Notes: a model not told the origin generated them from the sequence alone. A DNA stretch of 64,000 nt from Hofstenia miamia (GCA_004352715.1 SCFE01000002.1:6318487-6382486); one strand, 5' to 3'. Counted from the stretch's first letter, positions 1 through 12,800 are shown. Numbers and translations: made by a program.

Positions 1-19
1 ATAGAGTCAAAAAGGTATT

Positions 20-530
20 TCATGGAACATTTTAAATTTTCGTTTCCAGGATATTAAGAAATCTGTCACATTCCCAGTTCAAAAACAACTCCTTGATCCC
101 ACGAAGGTATTTCCGCAAGACTCTACGAGTTGAGCAAGCATGCCTTAGAACTGAAACCTTACTTAAAACAAACAAATAGGGAGATCCGCTGAAAGGTTTC
201 CAATATTGAGGGTGATGTTGATCAACTATAGCATCTCGTATTTTAGCCTCATGCTGTCCAGAAATTCTTCAAATAAAATCAATGCATTTATTCTGTAATA
301 ATGATTCTGCTTTTTCTGAGTTTTTTCTTAAAATTCCGCACTCTTTTAGTTTTACTAGCGACATCCAGGCCTTATCAGAACACTGAAAATTTGTGTATTA
401 TATTTAAATAAATATTATATGAAATCAAAAACATGTTATGTATGTTGCATAAAAATGTGGATTAGCAAACTCAAACTTAGATTGGAATTCAGTTGGATTC
501 CAATTGGACAAAAAATTTGTCCAAAGGACC
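20..530. repeat. Left arm of a long inverted repeat
   Basis: This arm is an imperfect reverse complement of about 2560-3085. Matching landmarks include the stretch at 459-525 (AGCAAACTCAAACTTAGATT and beyond) against 2590-2662, and the ATCTGTCAC / CAGTTCAAAAA block near 60-90 against about 3020-3050. The arm may continue beyond the left edge of the window. No ORF or known transposase is seen in it. The arms flank about 2 kb, as in foldback elements or two opposed copies of one repeat. Confidence 0.75.
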
Positions 531-1029
531 AGCCCTTTATTTTTTTTTCAAAAAGCCCAACCTAAGTAGGGCTTAATTGTTCCTTAAATCTGTTAATATG
601 CTTCCATCCTAAAGATTATAAAGGAAGCATGAACCAACCTGACCCACCCCTTCTAATCTCCGATCCGACCCCGTTTCCTACTCTGACCCATACAATCCTA
701 TTTGTTTTTCAATTCGGTTTCGTCTTCCACACTGCCTCTAATTACAATGACTAATTCAATTGGCCATAACACAAGTTACTAATTGTAATTGTTGTTGTCT
801 ATGGCCTTGGTATTTTATTTCTATTGTGTTTTACGCTATTTAGAGTTGTGAACAATATTTGATATTGTACAAGGAGCTTTATGTATAGATATTTTTTTTC
901 TTTTTTCCTTTTTTTATTTTTTGATTAATACCATATTGTATATAAAAATTCTAATGGCGTCATGTGGAGATAAAGTATAAAATTCATGACTCTAAAATTT
1001 GGGCCTTCTTGTAAGATTTGAATTACAAT

Positions 1030-1500
1030 TCTTTTTTTTTAATAATAATATTTATTTAATTCTTTTGTTTTTTTACAAATCAAGTGATTAACACTTATGA
1101 AGAATTAAAACAATAAATATAAATTAACTTGGTTCTGAAAAAATACTTTGTCTTGGTTTCAAAAGTTTATTGTCCTTGATGATATAAATAGTTGGTTTTC
1201 GTTGTTCAATAGCTTTGTTATAGCTTATAGACTTTGTCCTATAATTTGATAAGTAGTTGGATCTTCTTCGTTTTAGTGAAATTTTTAATGATTTTTTAAA
1301 TTTATTGAAATTTCGTTGTTCTTTAATATCTGGAGGGAGTTTGTTCCATAAATCAATTGTAAAATTAGTAAATGAAAAAAAACTATTAACACTTTAGTTT
1401 TCTTTAAAAATATATTAATTAAGCTCTTCTATTCTTGAGCCTGTTCTGTGAAGAAAAATGATATATTTCTTAATTCTTGCTCAAAATTCGATGTAGTCGC
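1030..1500 (-). mobile_element. 3' fragment of a CR1/Jockey-like non-LTR retrotransposon
   Basis: Read on the minus strand, the segment around 1260-1440 encodes a degenerate peptide containing DLWNKLPPDIKEQRNFNKFK, the typical C-terminal end of the reverse-transcriptase ORF in CR1/Jockey-like LINEs. A short A/T-rich simple tail (AATAATAATATTTA) follows at 1040-1055, at the expected 3' side. Stop codons break the frame, so this is a dead 5'-truncated copy. It lies between the arms of the long inverted repeat. Confidence 0.55.
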
Positions 1501-2559
1501 TCATCATTTTGTCAAGATTTGTCTACAATTTTTGTAGTTAGTAATTTATAAGGGAAAAGTTTGCACCCCATTTTAAAACGTTTAAGACGTATTTTAAGAG
1601 TTTTAAGTTAACAATTAATACCCTTAATACAATCGTAATTTAAACTAACATCGCAAATGTGAACTACACTGACTTTCCTTTCTTCAAAACTTGAAATGTA
1701 ATTTCTATAGATGAATGCCAAAAACAATACCACACAAAATATAAGAGTGCAGAAAGTCTTTAACAGTCTTACTAAATATATTTGCTATAATTACAAAACT
1801 ATAGTCAAAATTAACATTTAGAAATATCAATTCAACTAATTATCTGTTGTTACTGTGCTTTATCATATCATTGCATGGCAGTCCTACTATTCTAGTACTA
1901 TATGTTTCAATGTACATCAAACAATTGACGTCAAGTTTTCAGTATGTTGATTTTTAGCATAAATGACTACATTATATTCGAATAATGCAATTTATGCAAA
2001 TAGAAAGAGAGCAAAACGCTTCAGTGGTCAGAGATGTTAAAAGTTCCTACTTCTTTGTTTTGGTTTCTTAGAACAACTTCAGTTAATGTATCAAATACTG
2101 ATATGTGGCCAAGGAGCTTTTGTGGTCTCATTTTGTATAGTTTGTATTAAATCTTCAAGCCGTAATTACGATGTTATATTGAGTTTTTATTGTTAAGCAG
2201 AAGAGGCAATTCCAAATATAAATTTCAAAATGGCTGAATGGTCATTGTTTCTACAGTCTCAAGTAAAGTAAAAATAATTGTTGCGACATCAAAAATTCAA
2301 GTAATATGAGTTTAAATATAGCTAATTAATCTGTGCAATCTAATATGTCAAGCCTTCGGCCTCTCAATGTCTGACTTTACGCACGGCACGTCTACATGGA
2401 CTTGGTAGATCTTCGCACATCAAAAAACAGTAAAAGTTCTTTGTTGTTTCCTTATAATTACATGAACGTTGGGTATGGAGAGAACTTAAATCTTTTCCAA
2501 AAATTCGACATTTTCAAAGAAAACGTGTTAATCTTTTCACAGGCTTGTCCATTGGACTG

Positions 2560-3085
2560 ATTTTTCTGTCCAATCCAATCAAATCCAATAGAAAATTTTA
2601 GAATTTTCCAATTGGAATCCAATTGAATTCCAATCTAAGTTTGAGTTTGCTAATCCACATTTTCTATACGACACACATGACATGTTTATGTTTACATACA
2701 TCATATTTATTTTAGTACAATACATCTGTGCATCTGATAAGGCCTGAATTTCGCTGGTAAGAATAATAAATGCAGAATTTTAAGGCAAGTCTTAGAGAAA
2801 GCAGAATGAATTATTATTATTACAGAACAAATGCATTGATTATATTTTAAGGACAGCAATGAGGCTAAAATACGAGATCCTATAGTCGATTAACATCACT
2901 CTCAATACTGCAAACCTCTCTGTTAATCTCTCTATTTGTTTGTTTCTAAGTAAAGTTTCAGTTCTAATTATGCTCCTCTCTTAGAGTCTTGTGGGAATAC
3001 CTCCGCGGGATCGGAGGAATTTTTGAACTGTGGGCGTGACAGATTTTTTAAAATTCTGAGAGCAAAAATTTAAAATGTCTCATGC
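2560..3085. repeat. Right arm of a long inverted repeat
   Basis: Imperfect reverse complement of 20-530 (see the left arm). The inner end carries repeated CCAAT-type words (for example CCAATTGGAATCCAATTGAA) that also occur at the inner end of the left arm. Confidence 0.75.
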
Positions 3086-3089
3086 ATTA

Positions 3090-4170
3090 AGTTTTTCTTT
3101 GTGTTTTACAAATTTGAAACTCATCACTGCATAGATGCATTTTTAGAACTGAAACATATTAGAAGACGGCCTCATCACTAAAATTCCAACCCACTAAACA
3201 CAATGATTCGGAGTATTTATATTCAAGCTCCGTAGTTAATATAACATCTTTCTCTGAGTCATAATATAAGAAACATATGCTAGATGTCACGGAAATTCAA
3301 AATGATGAAAAATTTGATCGCCTATCGTATTGGAAGAATTTCACTAACAAAAAACTTAGATAAGTAGTAAGAACTTATTTAACCATATAAGTTTCAGATC
3401 TAGCGCTTAGTTCAACTGGAATTACGATTCCTGATTAACCCAAACACCTGAACTTTGCCCATCTGAGCGAACTCTAAGTTATAGAAAATACAATATACAA
3501 TACAGTACAGCTTAAAATCCAGCAATTCATATTTTATGTTTATGGATGTTCTATTGGGAGATTTTCGGAATTCGTTGCTAATGTTAATGGGTGACCCATG
3601 GGAGTGTCATCAAATCATTGTCCTGCCACAAGGCTATTCCTTCTCTGGTGTTAGTGTAGGGAGATCCTTCAACCAATTGCATGGCATTCATCGTTCTTTA
3701 GGAGGAAAAGTAGAATTCTTAAAGAAAAAGGAAAATATAATTTATTGAGTTTTTGCATACAAAATATACTACAACTACTGATAACATAGTCATAAAGTGG
3801 TGACAACTATCCGTTCGTTGTTGTTGTTGTTGTTGTTGAAGTATTGTGATTTTTAAATTTAAAAAATTCTTAGATAAAAATTTTAATATGAACACAATGC
3901 AAAGGAACTTTGAATTTGCAACTGCAATCATTTCTTAGATATAAATATGTTAGAAAATGTCATTCTTTTTTAATGCTTAACTTAGCAACTTTTATTTTAT
4001 TCATGGATGAATTTGAAGATTAAAATTGATGCTGCTTTGCAGGAAATTCAGATAATGATGTTTTTCAATACCATAAAAAAGAAAGCAGATATTATAACTT
4101 TAAATACAAACTTACAGTTTCTTTTTGTTTATTGTTTATGAAATAAGCGCATAGGTTTAGGTTATATATA
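3090..4170. other. AT-rich stretch without a recognised gene
   Basis: Only short chance ORFs are present on both strands. The one distinct feature is the (GTT)n run at 3817-3838. Confidence 0.5.
3817..3838. repeat. (GTT)n microsatellite
   Basis: About seven tandem GTT units. Confidence 0.9.
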
Positions 4171-4174
4171 TATA

Positions 4175-5485
4175 TAGTACCGGCCCAAAGTTTGGGAACA
4201 GTAATCTGTCTAAAACGTGTTTTATGCTATTTCCTGGAAACTTCGTAAAATTCTTGGAATTCCCAATTTTTTTTAAAATTTCAACAGATTCATTTAGCCA
4301 ATCAAATTAACACAATTTTAAATTTACACACAATACATTTTCACTGAAAAAGCACTATCATTATAATTTGAAATATGGTCCACGGTAGTGCTCAAATTCA
4401 TATCTTGTACGAGGAGTGGGTACAATTATCGCGCTATAGCTGTTAGAATGGGCGTAGAAGTATCTTCGGTATCCAGAAGTGTTACTCGCTATCAGCAACT
4501 GCAAAATTTTTCATCTCGCAAGCGGTCTGGAAGACCAAAGGTGACAACCTCTCAGACCGTCTCATTCACCGTTACGTCGTCATCAATCATTCTCTTCATC
4601 TTCTAAAGTCAAAGTAAATCTAGGTGCGGTAGTGCAGAATGTATCAATATGCACCATTACCTTTGACCTTCCACCATGCAAACCGGCAGCCAAACCCCGA
4701 TTGTCTTCAAAGAACATTCGAGACCGGTTGCGCTTCGCAGGCCATTTCAACACTACACCCCTGAGATGTGGCATCAATTAATGTTTAGTGACGAAACCAA
4801 GATTTGCCAGTTTACATCATATTGGCCACACGTTCGACGAGCACTAAGAAACCAAAGATTCAACACACGTTGCACTCAATAAACTGTCCGCTCAACACCT
4901 TCTGTGAAGATTTGGGGTGCTATACCTGCGAATGGGCGTGCTAGTCTGCATTTTGTTCCTCACAACAAGACAGTCACAGCCAAGGCCTACCTCAAAATAA
5001 TTCAGGAGACAGTTCCCATGTTTATGCAGCTTCGCGGAACATCTGTACTACAACAAGATGGTGCTACTTGCCACAGCGCCAAAGTTGTGACACAGTGGAT
5101 TGCATCACATGACTTTTGGCTGCTTGAGAACTGGCCGGAAAACTTCCCAGACCTCAACGTCATAGAAAATTGCTGGCATCACATCAAAAACTGTCTGAGG
5201 AAGCGCCAATGCACATCACTCGACGATCTGAAGGAGCAAATTAAAGTGGTATGGTGCACAGAGATTACTGATGATTATTGTAGAAAGCTGGTCGAATCAA
5301 TTTCAAATCGCATTGCTGCGTGTTTGGCCAATAATGGCGGACATACAAAATATTAGTCAGTTTTTCTGAATTAGCTATGAACTTTCTACACGGTGTTATC
5401 ATATTGTTTCTACATTGCGTTTTTTAGTGTAAAATACAAAAATTTCTAAATTTGCAAAGTGTTCCCAAACGTTTGGCTAGTACTG
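4175..5485 (+). mobile_element. Tc1-like DNA transposon, inactive copy
   Basis: The ends are imperfect terminal inverted repeats sharing the core GTTTGGGAACA: left AGTACCGGCCCAAAG..., right, reversed, CAGTACTAGCCAAAC.... Each end is flanked by TA, the target duplication of Tc1/mariner elements. The length, about 1.3 kb, is normal for an autonomous Tc1 element. The internal transposase is broken, so the copy cannot move itself. Confidence 0.85.
4376..5356 (+). pseudogene. Tc1-type transposase, broken
   Basis: The N-terminal part (4388-4606) resembles the paired-like helix-turn-helix of Tc1 transposases (SGYNYRAIAVRMGVEVSSVS, then KRSGRPK). The frame is then lost, picked up at 4676-4882 (first catalytic Asp in MFSDETK) and again at 4904-5356 (second Asp in LQQDGATCHSAK, then FPDLNVIENCW with the Glu). 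The last spacing is one residue longer than the DD34E norm because LLENWPEN looks like a small insertion. An in-frame TAA at about 4880 and earlier frameshifts disable it. The mechanism of the family is cut-and-paste at TA; this copy is fossil. Confidence 0.85.
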
Positions 5486-5489
5486 TATA

Positions 5490-6780
5490 TATTCATATAA
5501 TTGATAACTCAATAAATGATATCGGTTGAATTTGTTTATTGTCCATAACGCGTTTCAATACCAAGTCAATAACAAATACCTGTAATTTCATTTGATTATA
5601 ACTTCACTGTTTGTTTTTAAATATCACTTAAGTAATTTTAACTCCCTAAAACATAACATTCTAGTGGCTCAATGGTTCTTATTCAACTCCTTCATAGGTT
5701 CTACTTTTAAAAGAAACATAGGAGATAGAAGTAAATTTTATAATGCAAATATTTCTATTCATTTTTGTTTGAAAAGTTTTCATGAAGCATTTTATCGAAA
5801 TATAATAGAATATGATTAATCAGAAGTTTAGTGAACTACATTAGTACACATTATATTAACTCTAATCTTTCCAAAAACGATTTTGCATATTTTCAAGCAA
5901 TTTTTTCAAGGCTTTCAAATCAGAGGCTTTAAAGACCAGCTATTTCATTTTCTATATAATAACATGCCAAAAAAATCTAACTCTGAATAAAGTTGCAAGC
6001 ACAAAGGGTTGTGTAGGATTTCAGAATACAGATGAAGATAAGAGACTCCTCTATCCTACTATGTTTTTAGATATTTAATAACTTAAAATAATTTTGAAGA
6101 AACCATCACAGATTTAAAAAATTCTTTGAAAGTGTAGAGGTAATTAGCAAACATAGTGCCAATATTGTGCCAATATACGAAATAGGACATTAGCACAAAT
6201 TTTACATAGACAATATAGACTCTTCTAGCCGTTATTGGTTTACGAAACTATAAACTTTCAAGCAATAGTCAGGGTGTTTTTTAATGGTGCATGCTAATAA
6301 AAAACATAAGAAAAAATTCAAATCGATTAGTGGGGAACTTCTTAAAATGTGAAACTGAACTACTACTACTGAAATGGATAAATACCCATTTCTCGTATTG
6401 TAATGCAATGTAAAGTAATTTTTTATAAAAATATTAAAATGTGTATAACCTATTTTCTAGCAAATCTCAGCAAATGATTGAAAATCAAATTAGAAAGAAT
6501 TTTCAATTGAAATATCAATACTATCTGTGAAGGAAAAAGATAATCATTTATTTTTAATAGAACACTCGCAAAACTTAAATCTATAGAATAATATTTTAAG
6601 CTGAAGACAAGACAAAATATCAGCTAAGATACACTTATCAAATACTTGCAGAACACTGAAATTTCGGAAGAAAATGATTAATAACTTTTTTTATTATTTT
6701 CTATTAAATCATGGAAGTAACACCACCTCAAATTATGGAAGCAAAATTTCTTAAAGATTCTTAAGGATAAAATAAAAGTT
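5490..6780. other. AT-rich stretch without a recognised gene
   Basis: No ORF with recognisable content, no splice-bounded exon I would defend, and no long repeat. It lies downstream (3' side) of the minus-strand gene and might hold its last exons or 3' UTR. Confidence 0.4.
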
Positions 6781-6800
6781 GTTTTGACACTAACACTTAC

Positions 6801-6815
6801 TAAAATTACCAAACA
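6801..6815 (-). CDS. Possible 15-nt micro-exon after module A
   Basis: On the minus strand a TAACTAAG acceptor precedes 15 nt, followed by the strong donor GTAAGTG. Entering with one carried base, it reads MFGNF and leaves in phase 1, so it fits after the exon at 7278-7307. The pyrimidine tract is weak and the exon is tiny, so this is only a candidate. Confidence 0.28.
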
Positions 6816-7277
6816 CTTAGTTAATAACAACAACACTGAAGTAAGAAATATTTACTTAAGTATTTACCACCTTCCCCCATTAGATTTTCAAATTTGATTT
6901 TGACTTGTTAAATCAAAAAATTTTTGGTAAAAAAATTCAAATCTAAGATCGTAAAGTGCATTTTGTAGGGTCTATTTTCTCAATATTTTCAAAAATCTCA
7001 CGGGGCTTTGCCCCACTTTTGGTCATGACTAAGAAAATCCTTTATATATATATATATATATATATATATTTAGAATGTTAGATAAATTCAAACTATTGGT
7101 AGTCTTGAAAAATCTTAATACTTGAGTGGAGATCAAATTACAAAATCTTGTACAATATGCAATTTATATTAATCATTTCTAAACCAATGAATTCTTCAAG
7201 AAATTAGTTTACAGGGGCTGTCTTGATTTATACCTAATGAAATTATTAGTATACAATATGATCTAATTAAAACTTAC

Positions 7278-7307
7278 TATCTTGATAAGTAGGAGGTGCG
7301 CCGAATT
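7278..7307 (-). CDS. 30-nt micro-exon following exon A2
   Basis: Bounded on the minus strand by the acceptor TTCATTTAG and the donor GTAAGTTTT. Its length is a multiple of three and it is phase 1 in and out. Joined to exon A2 (which ends with one base, G) it reads E-FGAPPTYQD. The matching exon after B2, at 19688-19717, is also 30 nt, has the same phases and reads K-ERSLPMYQE, sharing the P-x-Y-Q-(D/E) ending. PPTY fits the PPxY pattern of WW-domain ligands, but the B copy lacks it, so no function is claimed. Confidence 0.65.
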
Positions 7308-8395
7308 CTAAATGAAGCATTGTGAAAACATTTATTTATTTAAATGCATTTTTTAATGACTAATATTAAAAACTAACTCTATTAAATTTTTATCAAAATG
7401 CAATGAAAGCTGATTAAGTTGTGAGATTCGTTAAGCTAAACTATTTCGCCTCACTCTTGATTACTTTTATCACTTTTCAAGAATTATATTTTCAGTGATG
7501 TATTTGCCAAACATAAGAACTCATAGCAAAAAAGTTATTAACAATAATGTATGCATTTTATTAAAAACATCTGAATTAATTATGCAAAATTGCTTAGCCG
7601 ACCTTTGACCGCTCGCACTCATCCGGGATATGTTGCGCGAAAATCGATTTAATTGCTTTTGGGAGCGGCTTTGGGAAACTATCTGCAACATCCATAATGA
7701 TATTGCTGATAACTAGTTCTTGGGAGATTAGATGTGAGCTGTTGGTATATCGGAGGAAATAGATTCAGCTGGGATTTTCAATAGTAATGGTATTCCCCTG
7801 ATGTGTACGCCCGGCCTTAGAGAGAAATACTAACTGCGTGCTTGATGGACACAGCAGATAAACAGCAGATTTCTACAAAATTGGTCAATATTATCTCTAA
7901 ATAATTTTAATGGCTTACCAACAATTGCAAATAGTTTTCTAACGCATATTATAGGGGACATTTCTATCAATAGAAGATTGATGGATGATGGTAGAATAAT
8001 ATAAAATATAAAAGTTCGCACATAAATTAAATATTTGAATAAAGTAGGTTTTTATCGAATGAGCAAATCGTCCACTAGTGATAATTTCTAACATTTCTTC
8101 AGGAGTTTTATATTTTAGCTTACACTTTCGATATTGTAGATTTTGAGAACAAAATAAGGCAAGTGTAAACACAAAGTAATTTTGCGAACGGTTAATTAAT
8201 CGATAATAGAAGGATTAAATTCTAATGCAAAGTTCTTCCTTTAATTAAAACTACGCTAAATTCCCCAATAGCATCTTAGGCTTAACTCTAACCTTAGCTC
8301 TAGCCTCTGTTCCAGTCCTTAATCCAAGTGACTACTTTGCATTTATTTTGAGTCATAAGTTTTCGCTTATTGCTCTTTTGACAGCGCAACATATA

Positions 8396-8898
8396 ACAAA
8401 TAACACACTTTATTGACATGCATTAAAAGAGCTTAAAAAATATTGGTCATTCAACTTTACTGATGCATTTGCAATTCGGGGATATCATGTGAACAAATTT
8501 GAATTTAATAACATGTAGTTGATTCTTTCATTAGCTGTGCANAGTCTCCAAGAAGAAAATCTGACAAACCACGAAGTTAAGTAAAATCGATCAAACATCG
8601 GTATAACCTCATTCATTGGAAGCAGCATCCTTCGAAATGTCCGCTCACCTAAACTTCTACCTAACCAAACCACGTCTATCCATTCTTATCCTGGTCTAGA
8701 CGTCTTGCTGAAAAGATCTTGCAATATCCAAAAGTCATTTCTGTCATACTANACAAATAACACACTTTATTGACATGCATTAAAAGAGCTTAAAAAATAT
8801 TGGTCATTCAACTTTACTGATGCATTTGCAATTCGGGGATATCATGTGAACAAATTTGAATTTAATAACATGTAGTTGATTCTTTCATTAGCTGTGCA
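8396..8898. repeat. 146-bp duplicate around an N-bounded insert
   Basis: 8396-8541 and 8753-8898 are the same 146 bp. Between them lie a single n (8542), 210 bp of unrelated sequence and a second n (8752). A perfect duplicate bounded by single N characters looks like an assembly or gap-filling artefact rather than biology. Confidence 0.85.
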
Positions 8899-9387
8899 CT
8901 AAGATTACCGTAACGTAAACAGCTTTTTAAAAAATTAATGTTAAGTATGGATTAATTTCTTAAAATTTTGTAGATCAACTGTAATAACAACAAAAAATGC
9001 ATTTTCAATGGGTTGCATATTCATTATACAAGAAATTTACGTTAACATTAATTGCATGCTCAAGATTTTTAATCAATGTTCAGAACAGATCTATTACTGC
9101 TGTATCTTAATGCTTGAAAAAAATAAACCTTAGGTTCAAAACCTTGCTATAATATTTGTATTTGTATCTTGCACCAGTTTTATTATGTGGAGCATTAAAA
9201 AAAGATCTTTGAGAGGATATTTTTAGATACCATAAATGCATTGAGTATTTTTCAGATGTGCATCATGAGCATTTGGCATAGAAGAGCTTTTTGTACCAAC
9301 GTTTCATTCATGAATGATTCTAATTCCAGACGGAAATAAGCCATTACGTTCAAAGGATCTATCAGTTATAAGTTTTCTACCCGGTAA

Positions 9388-9422
9388 AATTTACATATAT
9401 ATATATATATATACATATATAC

Positions 9423-9479
<57 letters not shown>
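9388..9479. repeat. (TA)n microsatellite with TACA interruptions
   Basis: About 90 bp of alternating TA with a few TACA units. Similar tracts occur near 7042, 17828, 19780, 22103, 26650, 31022, 45921, 49590, 51810, 56890 and 62882; they are the commonest simple repeat here. Confidence 0.95.
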
Positions 9480-9480
<1 letters not shown>

Positions 9481-9685
9481 CACCGATAATTGTTACTGGG
9501 GTTATTGCTGTTGATAGTTCCCGTAGATCAACTAATTTTATTATTATAAATCTTCCCTGACACTTTTCAGATAAACCATCAGATGTCAATTTAAGGTTAT
9601 CAGAGATTACAAAGTATCTATTCATTTTGTTTTACCAAGAATAATAATAAACACTCAAAAACCACTAATTTCATTTTATAAATAC

Positions 9686-9805
9686 CTGGATAGTTGTATA
9701 AATATTTTGAGCGAGATAATCGAGTACAGGATACCACAATTTTCTTGTTGCAAGATTTATGGATAAATGAAGTAGAAACGGGAATGTGCTCTATTTCCAT
9801 TAGGT
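9686..9805 (-). CDS. Exon A2 (120 nt), conserved HKSCNKK patch
   Basis: The minus-strand acceptor is TCTGTTTAG, at the end of a 37-nt intron, and the donor is CCAG/GTATTT. Phase is 1 in and 1 out. The 40 encoded residues include IEHIPVSTSFIHKSCNKKIV and end SCTRLSRSKYLYNYP. Exon B2 (23556-23675) has exactly the same length and phases and reads SEDVPIVNSILHKSCNKKIL in the same place, so the two exons are paralogous. The invariant part is HKSCNKKI and LSRS. No known domain is recognised. Confidence 0.8.
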
Positions 9806-9842
9806 CTAAACAGATTTTAGAAATGAAAAAAATGCCTATTAC
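9806..9842 (-). other. 37-nt intron between A1 and A2
   Basis: On the minus strand the sequence runs GTAATAGG ... TCTGTTTAG, only 37 nt. Its length is not a multiple of three, so without splicing the reading frame leaves the conserved HKSCNKK end and stops shortly after. The paralogous intron in module B sits at the same position and phase (23676-23720). This explains what would otherwise look like a frameshift in A1. Confidence 0.8.
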
Positions 9843-12800
9843 CTTTGAATGGCACAGGGACTTCCTTGGCCCTAAATTTTTTAGGAAATATTTCTTCTTC
9901 CTGAGCATGTGTATAGGACATGAATTTAGAGACATTAACTATCTCTTGTAGAATTTCATCAAAGTCTTCATTAGACAAAAATTCGGCAGAATGAAGAAAT
10001 TTTGTGAGTGGCATCTTTTGTAGTGAGCTATACAATGTAAATGTTATATCTTCACTATCTTCAAAGTAATCCATACTTGTGTTCTCAAAGTTCAAACTGT
10101 TCTCATCATTTTGCACTATTCCAAGCGATGAAATATTTTTAAAAACAAAAATGCTTGCAGTATTGTCAGTAATGTCTTTGCTGATATTAACCTCATTCTG
10201 TAAAGCCTTTTTCATGCCATGAATATGAGATGAGTAGCCAATAGGTGTATCGTTACAAATTGTACTTGAATTAGAAGGGGGTTCTGTAATGAATGAGCTT
10301 TCATACTCTTTGCACAAAATTTCATCAATTAATGAGTTATACAGTTCTGGAGTGACGTCAGTGCTTGAAGTCTCACTGACTTTATTCTTATTCATGTCAG
10401 ATAAATTTTGCACATTATTAAGATTCTGAATATTGTCCAAATCTTTTTCAGCAATTTTGGATTCTCCTGTGACGTCAATCTTTGACGGTTTGACTGTAAT
10501 TTCTCTGTTCATTTCAAATGAACTATTTACATCTCTAGAATTCTGAACATCATCAAACTCTTTATTTTTATTAGCAATATCAGACACTCCACTAATATCA
10601 CTTTTTGATGCTTCAATGGCAGTCTGTTTGTTGATATCAAATGAACCTTGCTTATTTCTAAGATTCAGAACATCAAGAAATTCTTTATCATTACCATTGG
10701 AGGTCTCTGCATTGTCACAGCTTGATCTTTCAATATTGTCTTTGTTGACATACAATGAATCTCGTGCACTTCTTAAATGCTGAGCATTGTCAAACTCTAT
10801 ATTAACAATATCGGATACTCCACTTATATCACTTTTTGACCCTTCAATGGCAATCTGTTTGCTTATATCAAATGAACCTTGCTTATTTCTAAGATTCAGA
10901 ACATCAAGAAATTCTTTATCATTACCATTGGAGGTCTCTGCATTGTCACAGCTTGATCTTTCAATATTGTCTTTGTTGACATACAATGAATCTTGTGCAC
11001 TTCTTAAATGCTGAGCATCGTTAAGCTCTATATTAATAATATCGGATACTCCACTTATATCACTTTTTGACCCTTCAATGGCAATCTGTTTGCTGATATC
11101 AAATGAACCTTGCTTATTTCTAAGATTCAGAACATCGAGAAACTCTTTATCATTGCCATTGAAGGCCTCTGCATTTTCATAACTTGATGTTTCAATATTG
11201 TCTTTGTTGACATACAATGAATCCTTTGCATTTCTTAAATGCTGAGCACTGTCAAACTCTATATTAACAATATCGGATACTCCACATATATCACTTTTAA
11301 GCTTTCCAATGACATTTGAGAAACTAATGTTTGGAGTTTGTGATGTAATCAATGAATTTGGATTTTCTGAATTTACATTAGTCTCTTCGAGTGTAACTGG
11401 AATGTTTATGCCGAAGTCATATTTATCATTTAAAATAAAATCATTCAAATTATGTAAACTATGATGGTTATCTTCTCTTCTATCAGTTATATCAAACATA
11501 TTCTTATCAAGTGATTCATTGTGTGGTTGTTCATTATGTGATAGTGTGGTTTCACTACCATTATGTTTCCTTTGATTATCAAAATGTTGAGAGTTAAATG
11601 AAACGTCACTTTTTTCAATATATTGATAATCAATTTGTATCTTACTCTTCTCAGATTCTTCCAATCGGCTGTGCTTTTTGCTATCTGTAGAAATATCAAT
11701 ATTTTGATGATTTGTCAAGAACTCATTATCAATTAGTCCACTCACATGTATTGACCTATCACTATTTGTTTGAAAACACTCTTCAACATCATTAATCAGC
11801 CTGTTTTTAAAAGTTTCATTCAGTAAAATTTGTGCATCACTATTGTTTATGCACTTGTTACTTAAATGATTAATGTCTTGTGACTGAAGTTCGTCATTTT
11901 TAGCTGGTTGTAACCTACGAACGTCATTAATTAATGAATTTTTGTGATTACTTTCGATAGTTTTGCTTAATGAATCTTCAATTCCATTAATAGATTGATT
12001 AATATTTAATGATTTGCTCTCTTTGGAATCATCCTCTAAGAATTGCTCGTTGGTATTGGCAAAGCCATTCTTTTTAATAATATTTAGATTTTCAAATTCA
12101 CGGAGAATACACTTTTCTTCATTTGATGATAATCCACTTTTATTAGCACCACAATTATCATGTGATATCATTTTAGAAACATCACTTACTAATGCACTAT
12201 TTTCATAACAATCCTTACTTTTGCTTAATGAACTATTAATTGTATCTGTAGGACATTGACCTAGGAAGTTTGGATGACTGCTTAAGAAGCTGCTGTTCTT
12301 AGCATCATTCAAATCTAGTTGCTCATGGGTAAATGCTTTGTCTTTCTTAACTGATGCATCCATGTTTTCGAATGCACGTGGACTACTGCTTTCTTCATTT
12401 GTGAATAATCCACTTGTATTAGAACCAAAATTATCAAGTGATTTTATTTTGCAAGTATTATTTATTAATGATCTATTTTGATTGCCATCCCTACTGTTGC
12501 TAAATGAATTGCTCATGTTGTTTGTAAGACCTAGGTTCAAATGAATTTTTTGAAATTCGTTGCTGTTAGCATCCTGAAAATCCACTTCCTTATCACTATT
12601 TTCTGTTTCTTTTGTAATTGATCTATTCATATTTTCCAATACTCCGTCTGAATTCTGTTGATTATATTCTGAAGTTTTGTACCTTTCTGATTCACTTGGC
12701 GCCAAATGCACATTAGCATAATTTGAGTTTTGAATGTTTTCCTTATCTTGAATACTACTGGATTTTTTTAGATCATCAATTATAAAATTTTCATTAATTG

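Noticed and set aside
3536-3748. 70-codon ORF
   Set aside because: No motif, no splice context, and length within chance expectation.
9817-9860. Frameshift ending the A1 reading frame
   Set aside because: A 37-nt intron with a good donor and acceptor restores the conserved end in the correct phase.
10787-12208. Plus-strand ORFs opposite exon A1
   Set aside because: Antisense shadows of the repetitive A1 coding sequence.
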